Source: Bifidobacteriaceae bacterium
GTDB lineage: Bacteria; Actinomycetota; Actinomycetes; Actinomycetales; WQXJ01
Length of the DNA stretch: 6,829 bases
Assembly: GCA_031258055.1 (NCBI GenBank)
Contig: JAIRNM010000031.1
Location: forward strand, 1-6,829
Reading direction: 5' to 3'
This document shows, piece after piece, positions 1 to 5,789 of this stretch (within the stretch, counting starts at the first letter, position 1; each line of letters opens with the position of its first letter). A program made the translations under genes and the position numbers. The notes under the pieces are model-generated. The model ran no database searches. It was not told where the DNA came from and was given only the letters and a program-made list of their open reading frames with translations.

Positions 1-695
1 TGTTGAGCGGATTCGCCGCAGCGTCACGAATCGCGGACCACCTCCGACGGAGAGCCGAACACCCGCGGATATGGACCAGTCACGAAGCGTTGATCCTTGA
101 TTATGAACTGCCTCAGTTAAGGCTTTCGTCAAATGGCGGCCTTCTGTTGGCGTCGGCACACACTTTCTGGATTGGCGCTCGAACGCTGCAGCCTGGTAAC
201 GCACATGTCGCGTTGGCCGCCTGCGTAGATAATCCGGTCGGATGCAAGGTGTCTGCGGAATGTACGCCAGAGCACCTGAGGACAGTTGCAGACGCTATAG
301 ATCCCGGGCGCGAGGCCGGGCGACTCATGTTTATCGCGCGCATGGGTCGCGGAGACAACGGGCTCGTTGATCTGATGGAGACGATCAAGCGCGCTGGGCA
401 TACTGGAGTATGGATGTGCGATCCCATGCACGGGAATACCATCACCGCCGCAGATGGCCGAAAAACTCGGTACCTCTCCGACATGCGCCACGAGCTGATC
501 CGGTTTCAAGAATGCGCGCAGGCAGCAGACGTCGTCGCCGGTGGCGTTCACCTTGAAGCGACTGTAGACGATGTGAGGGAATGTTTGGCTGATGACTGCG
601 ACTTCCGTGACGGCCGCGACGCGTACACGAGCCTTTGTGACCCACGACTAACCACCCGTCAAGCAATTGATCTTCTGCAGTCATGGTATGTGTGA
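1..695 (+). CDS. phzC: Class II DAHP synthase (PhzC-type), 5' end outside window
   Basis: This is the C-terminal part (about 230 residues) of a class II 3-deoxy-D-arabino-heptulosonate-7-phosphate synthase, which condenses phosphoenolpyruvate and erythrose 4-phosphate as the first step of the shikimate pathway. The frame is open from the window edge, so the TTG at position 3 is internal and not a start; family members are about 390-460 residues, so roughly the first 40 percent is missing. Visible family motifs, numbered from the TTG, are WTSHEALILDYE (24-35), FIARMG (110-115), CDPMHGNT (139-146), GGVHLEA (180-186) and LCDPRL (211-216). The His of PMHGN, the Glu of GGVHLEA and the Asp of CDPRL correspond to metal ligands known in the M. 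tuberculosis enzyme; the fourth ligand, a Cys, would lie upstream. A copy next to phzD and phzE suggests a pathway-dedicated enzyme that raises chorismate supply. It ends at TGA 693-695, directly before insertion-sequence DNA. Assignment to class II is firm; the symbol phzC rests on context. Confidence 0.9.
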   Translation, partial: LSGFAAASRIADHLRRRAEHPRIWTSHEALILDYELPQLRLSSNGGLLLASAHTFWIGARTLQPGNAHVALAACVDNPVGCKVSAECTPEHLRTVADAIDPGREAGRLMFIARMGRGDNGLVDLMETIKRAGHTGVWMCDPMHGNTITAADGRKTRYLSDMRHELIRFQECAQAADVVAGGVHLEATVDDVRECLADDCDFRDGRDAYTSLCDPRLTTRQAIDLLQSWYV

Positions 696-748
696 CTAGT
701 ACTACAGCTTGATTTCGTGCTGTGACCTGCGTGTCTGCGTTGTTTTGG

Positions 749-807
749 GGGGCCGCCGGGGCATGATGAAAGTTTGTGAAAGCTATCATCGGGCCGTCGG
801 CGGCCCC
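749..807 (+). repeat. Inverted repeat in the leader of the IS701-like remnant
   Basis: Arms 749-758 (GGGGCCGCCG) and 798-807 (CGGCGGCCCC) are perfect 10-base complements separated by 39 bases. A further 5-base pair (GATGA 765-769 with TCATC 786-790) fits inside. The GTG at 776 lies in the loop. Some insertion sequences use such structures to block translation from transcripts entering from outside; here that would mean readthrough from phzC. This role is an inference. Confidence 0.5.
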
Positions 808-988
808 GCACAATAGTGTACGCGACAAGGTTTGGGTCAAGGGATGGTCAAGGCTTCGCGAGGCGTTCTGCGGGGTGTTCGTCCAGGTGGACGCGCTGGC
901 CACAGCGCTGGACTTCGTTTTGGCTTTGGTGGCGGACCAGTCCAGGAAGAACTGTTGGCCGTTGGGCGAGCTGGCTGGCCACGCCGGG
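776..988 (+). pseudogene. N-terminal fragment of IS701-like transposase
   Basis: About 70 residues are left of a transposase that would normally be near 400 residues. The recognisable part is the stretch DQSRKNCWPLGELAGHAG (residues 54-71 of the frame read from GTG 776), which resembles the ERKNCWxLAExAGHA signature near the N-terminus of actinobacterial IS701-family transposases. After GHAG the expected continuation (MQxLLxxARWDAD-type) is absent and the frame runs into IS110-derived sequence, ending at 1039 in unrelated residues. The catalytic DDE part is lost, so the fragment cannot be functional. GTG 776 is only the most upstream usable start; no clear ribosome-binding site supports it. 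The family call rests on motif resemblance from memory. Confidence 0.55.
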
Positions 989-989
989 G

Positions 990-1943
990 TGTATCTCTTA
1001 AACGACCCTTCTATGGTTGTTGTCAAGGGGTGTTTTTGAGGTGTCGGTAGATTTCTGTGGCGATGTAGCGTTTGAGGCAGCGGGTCGCTTCGCGGCGTGT
1101 TTTGCCTTGTGCGACTCGTTTTTCGATGTATGCCTGGGTGGTCGGGTCGGTGGCTTTGCGGACTTGCGCGATGGTGTGGATGGCTTGGTTGAGTTTCCGG
1201 TCGCCGTGGCGGTTGAGGCGGTGCCGGACGGTGTTGCCTGACGAGGCGGGGATGGGTGCCACGCCGGCCAGTGCGGCGAAGGCCGCTTCGTCGCGCAGGC
1301 GGCCGGTTTGGCCCCAGGCGCGCAGGATGACGGCGCCTACCACGGGGCCGACGCCGTTGATGTCGAGCAGGCCGGGGCCGAGTTGTGCGACCGCGGCGGT
1401 GATCTGTGTCTTGTTCGCGGCGAGGTCGCAGTCAGCTGCGACAAGGGCTGCGGCGAGGTCGCGGGCGTGGGCGTGGGCGCGGATGATCGCGGTGGCGGGG
1501 TCTTCCCGGCGGGTGCGCCAGGCGGCGGCATGGATTTGGGCGCCGGTCAAAGCGTGGCGGGCGTCGACGCCTAGGTTGTGGGCGCGTAGCAAGGCCGTCA
1601 ACGCGTTGATGTCGGCTGTGCGTCTTGTGGTGAGCCGTTCGCGGGCTGTCAGCAGGACTTGCAGCGCGGCTGTGGGGCCCGTGTTGGGGCGTGGCCTGGG
1701 CAGCCGGCCGGGGTCGGCGCTGAGAGCTTGGCGGGCGGCGTTCTCAGCGTCGGCGGGGTCTGTTTTGCCTGTCTGGGGGTGTGGGCGCCGTCCGGGGGGT
1801 TTGGCTTCGCGGACGTCCGCGCCGGCCGTCTGGAGCCGATTGACCAGCGTCGCGCCGTAGCTGTTGGCGCATTCGACCAGGGCTAGGACGGGGCCGGTGG
1901 TGTTCCGTTCGATCCAGGCGACCGCGCGGTCCAGCCCGGCCGG
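990..1943 (-). mobile_element. Truncated IS110-family element (first copy)
   Basis: The element comprises the transposase fragment plus about 30 bases after its stop, up to the point (about 989) where the IS701-like frame loses its identity. Its transposase-start side ends near 1943, where G/T-rich DNA of unknown origin begins. IS110 elements normally have no terminal inverted repeats and make no target duplication, so the ends cannot be read directly. It differs clearly in sequence from the second IS110-type gene at 2747-3533 and is not a copy of it. Confidence 0.55.
1023..1943 (-). pseudogene. IS110-family transposase, N-terminus lost
   Basis: Reading the - strand from 1943 to the TGA at 1025-1023 gives about 306 uninterrupted residues of an IS110-family DEDD recombinase. 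The frame is closed just upstream by TGA at 1946-1944 and no ATG, GTG or TTG occurs before TTG 1601, which is internal; the protein therefore has no proper start. Visible parts: VLALVECANSYG carries the Glu of the DEDD centre, KTDPADAENAAR carries the later Asp residues, and the C-terminal Transposase_20-type domain has INGVGPVVGAVIL, FAALAGVAPIPASSG (with the presumed catalytic Ser) and the final RHLKNTP. The first Asp of the RuvC-like domain (GVDxHK-type motif, residues about 5-15 in the family) and roughly 60-80 residues are missing. Upstream - strand frames to 2025 show nothing like an IS110 N-terminus, so this is truncation and not a frameshift. The long + strand open frames across it are GC-driven shadows. 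Confidence 0.88.
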
Positions 1944-1946
1944 TCA

Positions 1947-2103
1947 GCGCCATGGCCAAAGTCCTAGGGGTGGTTGGGTTGGGGCTGGCCGGGTTTGGTT
2001 TTTGGGTGGCGTTGGTTGACGGCATGGGCTTGTGGGTTGTTGGTTCATGTCGTGGTGTTGGTTTGGGTGGCTCTGTTTAGTTGGTTACTGCTGGTTGTTG
2101 TTG
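1947..2103. other. G/T-rich segment without recognisable gene
   Basis: About 157 bases between the IS110 fragment and the ATPase fragment are strikingly G- and T-rich on the + strand (runs such as GGTGGTTGGGTTGGGG). Read in frame with the ATPase it would give a Trp/Cys/Leu-rich peptide (from TTG 2032: MGCWFMSWCWFGWL) that is unlike the family's N-terminus. I see no protein family, tRNA or clear repeat here. It is probably junction DNA left by deletions, or a non-coding end of one of the neighbouring elements. Confidence 0.4.
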
Positions 2104-2616
2104 GATAAGAGCGTTGCGCGTGCCGGTGAGGCCCACCAAACCGCTCACCTACTCGCCCAAGAACTCGACGAACGCGGACGCCTACCAGTCCTAGTCATCG
2201 ACGAAGCACATCTCCTCACCGACCACGAGTTAGAGTCACTGAGGATGCTAACCAACTCCGACATGGACGCCACATCAACGTTCGCTCTGATACTCGCCGG
2301 TCAACCAACCCTGCGGCGACGACTAAAAATGGCGGTCCTATCAGCATTAGACCAACGCGTCGCCACCAGATACACCATCACCGGCATGAGTGCCCCAGAA
2401 ACCACCAAATACGTTGAAACCCACCTAGCATGGGCCGGCAGAACCGACCGGCTGTTCTCCGATGACGCCCTCACCGTCATCCACCAATCCTCACGCGGCT
2501 ACCCCAGAGCCGTAAACAACCTCGCCGTCGCCGCTATGATCGCCGCCTACACCGCAGGCAAAACCATCATCGACCAATCATCCGCCGAAACCGCCATCAT
2601 CGAAAACACCGAATAG
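2104..2616 (+). pseudogene. ExeA/TniB-like transposon ATPase (AAA), N-terminus lost
   Basis: The recognisable protein starts near DKSVARAGEAHQT and runs to TAG 2614-2616, about 170 residues of a family that is usually near 270. These ATPases act with a DDE transposase, probably in target selection, in actinobacterial transposons. Visible are Walker B (LPVLVIDEAHLL), RMLTNSDMD, the sensor-like LILAGQPTLRRRL, a conserved LDQRVATRY and the C-terminal SRGYPRAVNNLA typical of the ExeA/AAA_22 type. Walker A (GxxGxGKT) and the residues before it are absent; the open frame is extended upstream to TTG 2032 by unrelated G/T-rich DNA, so ATP binding should be lost. No partner transposase is found next to it. 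The coding is A/C-rich (many ACC, ATC, CCA codons) compared with the IS110 fragments, suggesting another source. A hairpin terminator follows 40 bases after the stop. Confidence 0.82.
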
Positions 2617-2656
2617 GAGACGTCACCAAAACCACCACCACGCCACCATAACCACC

Positions 2657-2688
2657 AACGCCCCGTCGCAACACCCCGACGGGGCGTT
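2657..2688 (+). terminator. Terminator-like hairpin after the ATPase fragment
   Basis: AACGCCCCGTCG (2657-2668) and CGACGGGGCGTT (2677-2688) form a perfect 12-bp stem with an 8-base loop. No T-run follows, as is common for terminators in high-GC actinobacteria. It lies 40 bases past the ATPase stop and probably ended transcription of the original transposon operon. It could act in either direction. Confidence 0.7.
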
Positions 2689-2746
2689 CCCACACCAACC
2701 ACATCGCCACCACCAAAGACGCCCACATCGTCAAATTGAGTGACGG

Positions 2747-3533
2747 CTAACACGCGCTGACCTCCGGTCGGCCCGACCCCGGCTCGCCGGGATCGAAGAA
2801 CGCGCCGATCCGTTCGTCGAGCTTGGCGATCTGGGCGGTGTAATGGTCGTAAGTGTCCAGCAAGATCCGCGCCATGAACGCGTGGTGGTCGGTGAACCGG
2901 CCGGTCAACGCCTCGCCCAGCTCTTCCCGGGAAGCCCGTATCCGCCGGTCGGCCAACCCGGCCAGCGTTTCCGGGTCCCGCTCCCGGGCGATCAGCGCCT
3001 CCAGCATCCTCCGCCCCGACACGCCCATCAGGTCCGAGATCGCCCCGGAGATCTTCACCACCGAGCTCTCCAGCATCTTCTCCAGCCGTTGCGCCACCTG
3101 TCCCCGCTCCCGGGCCATCAACGTGCGCGCCCGGACCAGGTCCTTCAACTCCCCGACCAGGGCCGGCGGCACGAATGAGGGCCTGACCAGCCCGTGCGCC
3201 CCGAGATCCGCCAGCCATACCGAGTCTGCCACGTCTGACTTGCGGCGCGGGATCTGCCGCACCGACCGGGCGTTGACCAGCATCACATTCAACCCCATGC
3301 CCGCCAGCACATGCCAAAACGGCCGCCAGTACGCCCCGGTCGCCTCCATCACAACCAAAGACACCCCCGTTCCGCTCCAACATCCCGCCCAACTCCAGAA
3401 TCTGCGACGACGACGCCCCCCACGTCGAGACTTCCTCCGCCGGCCCCCTCCCGCCGGACGCGACCCGGACGCACACCACCGCCCCCCGCTTCGAGATGTC
3501 GACGCCCGCGCACCGCTCATGAACCAATTCCAT
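2747..3533 (-). pseudogene. IS110-family transposase, frameshifted and C-terminally truncated
   Basis: From ATG 3533 the - strand gives MELVHERCAGVDISKRGAVV, which holds the first Asp of the DEDD centre (CAGVDISK). After LERNG, at the run of five C at 3364-3368 (+ strand), the reading switches frame: removing one base joins it to VSLVVMEATGAYWRPFWHVL (catalytic Glu) and then RRKSDVADSVWLADLGAHGL (later Asp residues). The second frame continues through EKMLESSVVKISG and LDTYDHYTAQIAKLDERI to GAFFDP and stops at TAG 2749-2747. About 260 of the usual 400 residues are present; the C-terminal domain with the catalytic Ser is absent, the break lying around 2750-2800. ATG 3533 is preceded on the - strand by GGAGGCGGAGGAGGCC, a purine-rich stretch able to act as ribosome-binding site. 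The gene is dead through both lesions, unless the frameshift is a sequencing error. Confidence 0.87.
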
Positions 3534-3715
3534 GACGGCCTCCTCCGCCTCCGAATCGAACTCTGACCGCCCCGGCGCCGCGGGCGGGGGCCGGGAAACA
3601 AATAATCAGAATCTGACTCTCGTGCTCACAGGCGACAACGCGCGGTTCCTACCGCATCATGGCCCCCAACCGCCAGGCTGACCAACAGGCTCACAAGCAC
3701 CAAGGTGGATCGGGG
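3534..3715 (-). ncRNA. Candidate IS110 bridge RNA / non-coding left end
   Basis: IS110-group elements carry, 5' of the transposase gene, a non-coding end that is transcribed in the same direction and encodes the bridge (seek) RNA, which pairs with target and donor DNA. This stretch is in the right place, on the right strand and of about the right length (roughly 150-200 bases), and holds no protein gene. It contains GC-rich segments (3567-3598) and the odd palindrome TCAGAATCTGA (3606-3616), and on the - strand reads through GGGGGCCATGATGCGGTAGG (3669-3650). I could not fold it or define the two loops, and its outer end is uncertain. The call rests on position and known biology of the family. 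Confidence 0.4.
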
Positions 3716-3905
3716 TGAACCCGCGGCGCCGCAGCCCACCCGCCATGCACCCACCGCGACCCGACACGCAACTCTCCCCCACCGCGGCGCGCGCCCAGCG
3801 CCCTGGATGGCTGACCAGTTACACCCTCAAAGCCGTCCTCGGACTCGAATTCTACAAACTCGATTTCTCCTAAGCCTCCGTGGCTCAGTTCAAAGCCGCA
3901 AAGAG
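3616..3905. other. Intergenic stretch downstream of phzE
   Basis: Apart from the outer part of the second IS110 element's non-coding end and the doubtful small ORF, this region shows no recognised gene. A change from GC-rich DNA to more balanced DNA near 3810-3830 may mark the boundary between insertion-sequence debris and the original flank of phzE. No strong terminator hairpin for phzE is seen; AGCC (3873-3876 region) with GGCT gives only a 4-bp stem. Confidence 0.4.
3715..3867 (+). CDS. Doubtful small ORF between the second IS110 fragment and phzE
   Basis: A GTG at 3715 preceded by GGATCGGG opens a frame of about 50 codons ending at TAA 3865-3867. The first part is Pro/Arg-rich and looks like chance GC-rich DNA, but the end (GWLTSYTLKAVLGLEFYKLD) has ordinary protein composition. 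Past the TAA the same frame continues for 12 codons (ASVAQFKAAKSQ) to another TAA at 3910. It may be the C-terminal scrap of a lost gene, once reading on to the second stop. I do not recognise it. On the opposite strand the frame 3909-3691 also lacks known similarity. It is convergent with phzE and ends just inside that gene's 3' flank. Confidence 0.2.
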
Positions 3906-5789
3906 TCAATAACCCGCCACCTGCTCTTCAAGTAGCCGACTTACTTCGGACGCGAGAATCTCGGGGCCTTGGAGCGTTATGAACGATTCCGGATGGAATT
4001 GCATGGTAGAAAAGCGCTCGCCCCGGATGCCATGCACATTGCCTGTATCGCCGTCTCGCCACACTTCCACACCGTCAGTTGCCAGCACGGCCGCAGACTC
4101 GTCGTCACATATTACGGAATAGGTATTGTACAGACCCACAGTCCGCAATTCGTCGAACACCTGTACGGTGGCCTGCCTACCCTGGTTGGGTTCGGTCAGT
4201 CGCTCTATCGTCAGGCCAAGTTCGATGCACAACACCTGATGACTCAGGCAAATGGCCAAGAAGGGGCGGCGGCCACCGAGTAGATATCTCACGAGCCATC
4301 CTAAACGGGTGATCCTCTCGTCGCCACCGTTGTTCGGATCTCCCGGCCCAGGACCGAGAACGATCAAATCGAAGCCCACAACGGCGTCGGCGTCTGCATC
4401 GGTGATACTCATTATGACGGGATCCAGGCCGATTTCCCTGAGTTGCTCCGCAATTAGCAGCGTAAACCGGTCCTCCAAGTCAATAACTAGTGCCCTCGGC
4501 GCGCCGGCAACGGTGACGGCGGCAGAGCCAATTCCTCGCCAATACTCAGACGTTGCGCCCGCCGCCTCTCTGAGAGCACCTGCGGCCGCTTCATTCATCG
4601 CCGTCTCACTGGAACGTTTGACACCAAAGGCGGCCGCTATGGTTTCGGCTTTCGCCTCGGTTTCCGCGCATTCTTGACGTGGATCGGAATGGCGAACGAT
4701 TGTGGCCCCAACACCGATCCGCGACAACCCCCCACCAGATATGTCAGCGGTTCGGATCAGAATGCTCGAATCCATCTCAAAGCCTTTGCGGCCTTGATTC
4801 CGCACAATCGCAGCTATTCCGCCGTAGTAACCGCGCCCGGACGACTCCGTCCGCTTGATTACTCGGAAGGCGTTCTCTAGCGGAGAACCTGTGACAGTCG
4901 GCGCGAACATTGTCTCCGATAGGATGGTCCTCGGATCGCCCTGAAAGGCGCCTTCGATCAAATAGCCGGAATGAGCCAATGCGTTCATCCAACGCATGAA
5001 CGGCCCTTTGACTGTAAGGGCCGTGCACGCGCCGGCCATCATCTTCAACTCCTCGTCCACCACCATATTCAACTCCTCCCTCTCTTTCGATTGTGAGAGA
5101 AAGTCGTCGAGGCCCTCGATGCTTGGGCCTGCTCTGCCATATCTATAGGTCCCCGATATCGGCGTCATCGACGCAATTCCGTCCCTAAGCACCAGATGCT
5201 GCTCGGGGCTCGCGCCGACAAGCCATCGTCCGCAGAAGTGAACGGCGAAAGTCCAGTATGCCGCAGCTTCTAACGCAACCAACCGCCTGAATGCCTCGAG
5301 CGGCACGAGGGCTGAGAACGGTTCATAGTTGAGCGTTAGCGTTCGCATCGCCACGAAATTCGACCCTTGTCCGCCGCCGATCTCGGTGTCGATAATTGAC
5401 TGCACCGCAAGCGCGAATTGCTTGTCAGGCAAATCGAAGCCAACATCAAAGGGGTTCAAGAGGACTCGGGGAAACCGCGCTAGGGCTTGGTCGATATCTA
5501 GATGAGTTTCCGATTCTGTTACCGACATCCCGACTAATGGAGAGCCATCGTCGTGAGCCGCGAATCCCCTCTCCGCAATCTGCGCAAACGGGACTAGGAT
5601 TAGGAGCGCCCCGGCGTCATGTGGAGAGCCGCTGGTCGGCGTTCCGGGAAGAGGAAGTGAACTGATCGACTCAAACCTTTGGACATCTCCAACCATCACC
5701 GACAGAAAATCCTTGCCCAGAGCGTCTTTCCTCTTGATTATCGCGTAATCCTGGGTAGGATCGGCAAATATGCTATCGAGTAGTGTCAT
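3906..5789 (-). CDS. phzE: ADIC synthase, PhzE-type fused chorismate-utilising enzyme and glutamine amidotransferase
   Basis: The 627-residue protein converts chorismate and glutamine-derived ammonia to 2-amino-2-deoxyisochorismate. Residues about 1-390 form the MST-type chorismate-binding domain: GQGSNFVAMRT (140-150), GASPEQHLVLRDG (192-204), PISGTYRYGRAGP (210-222), MVVDEELKMM (242-251), FAPTVTGSPLENA (295-307), GRGYYGGIAA (318-327) and RIGVGATIVRHSDP (357-370). A linker leads to a class I glutamine amidotransferase domain (about 430-620) with VLGPGPGDP (477-485), nucleophile Cys514 in AICLSHQVL, and His599 and Glu601 in FHPES. The fused order and length agree with PhzE rather than with separate TrpE and TrpG, and the MVVDEELKMM motif is typical of PhzE. 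ATG 5789 is supported by GGAG five bases upstream (5798-5795), inside the end of phzD; the genes overlap by 17 nt, suggesting translational coupling. All catalytic residues seem intact. A role in DHHA supply for phenazine or 3-hydroxyanthranilate products is inferred from phzD and phzC. Confidence 0.94.
   Translation of the reverse strand: MTLLDSIFADPTQDYAIIKRKDALGKDFLSVMVGDVQRFESISSLPLPGTPTSGSPHDAGALLILVPFAQIAERGFAAHDDGSPLVGMSVTESETHLDIDQALARFPRVLLNPFDVGFDLPDKQFALAVQSIIDTEIGGGQGSNFVAMRTLTLNYEPFSALVPLEAFRRLVALEAAAYWTFAVHFCGRWLVGASPEQHLVLRDGIASMTPISGTYRYGRAGPSIEGLDDFLSQSKEREELNMVVDEELKMMAGACTALTVKGPFMRWMNALAHSGYLIEGAFQGDPRTILSETMFAPTVTGSPLENAFRVIKRTESSGRGYYGGIAAIVRNQGRKGFEMDSSILIRTADISGGGLSRIGVGATIVRHSDPRQECAETEAKAETIAAAFGVKRSSETAMNEAAAGALREAAGATSEYWRGIGSAAVTVAGAPRALVIDLEDRFTLLIAEQLREIGLDPVIMSITDADADAVVGFDLIVLGPGPGDPNNGGDERITRLGWLVRYLLGGRRPFLAICLSHQVLCIELGLTIERLTEPNQGRQATVQVFDELRTVGLYNTYSVICDDESAAVLATDGVEVWRDGDTGNVHGIRGERFSTMQFHPESFITLQGPEILASEVSRLLEEQVAGY

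Larger units (their letters stand above)
700..989 (+). mobile_element. Remnant of a probable IS701-family insertion sequence (left end and N-terminal coding part)
   Basis: The segment starts right after a CTAG at 696-699, which itself follows the phzC stop codon. IS701-family elements are known to insert at YTAR tetranucleotides and duplicate them, so 700 is a plausible left end (sequence there TACTACAGCTTG). A non-coding leader with an inverted repeat (749-758 with 798-807) is followed by the beginning of a transposase frame. The element stops around 989, where sequence belonging to the IS110 fragment begins, so the IS110 element appears to have inserted into, or recombined with, this one. 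The right end and second CTAG copy are not recognised in the window. The left boundary is an inference. Confidence 0.5.

Noticed and set aside
442..1026. 194-codon open frame on the - strand
   Set aside because: It spans antisense to phzC and the IS701-like remnant and has no family features; the + strand readings carry the recognisable motifs.
1072..1860. 262-codon open frame on the + strand
   Set aside because: It lies antisense to the clearly recognisable IS110 transposase fragment and is rich in Arg, Ala, Ser and Trp; it is a GC-driven shadow.
3364..3368. Programmed frameshifting in the second IS110 gene
   Set aside because: IS110 transposases are normally a single frame, no slippery heptamer or stimulatory structure was recognised, and the gene also lacks its C-terminal domain; a simple indel explains it.
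2547..3533. 328-codon open frame on the - strand read as one protein
   Set aside because: Only the first 55-60 residues are IS110-like; after the frameshift at 3364-3368 the frame is Gly/Arg-rich noise, while the real continuation is in the neighbouring frame. Its 3' end overlaps the ATPase gene on the other strand.
1023..3533. A composite transposon bounded by two IS110 copies
   Set aside because: The two IS110 genes are different in sequence, both are truncated, and the DNA between them is only another transposon fragment.
3311..3566. Pro/Arg-rich + strand open frames opposite the second IS110 gene
   Set aside because: Antisense shadows of the transposase N-terminal region with no protein-like motifs.
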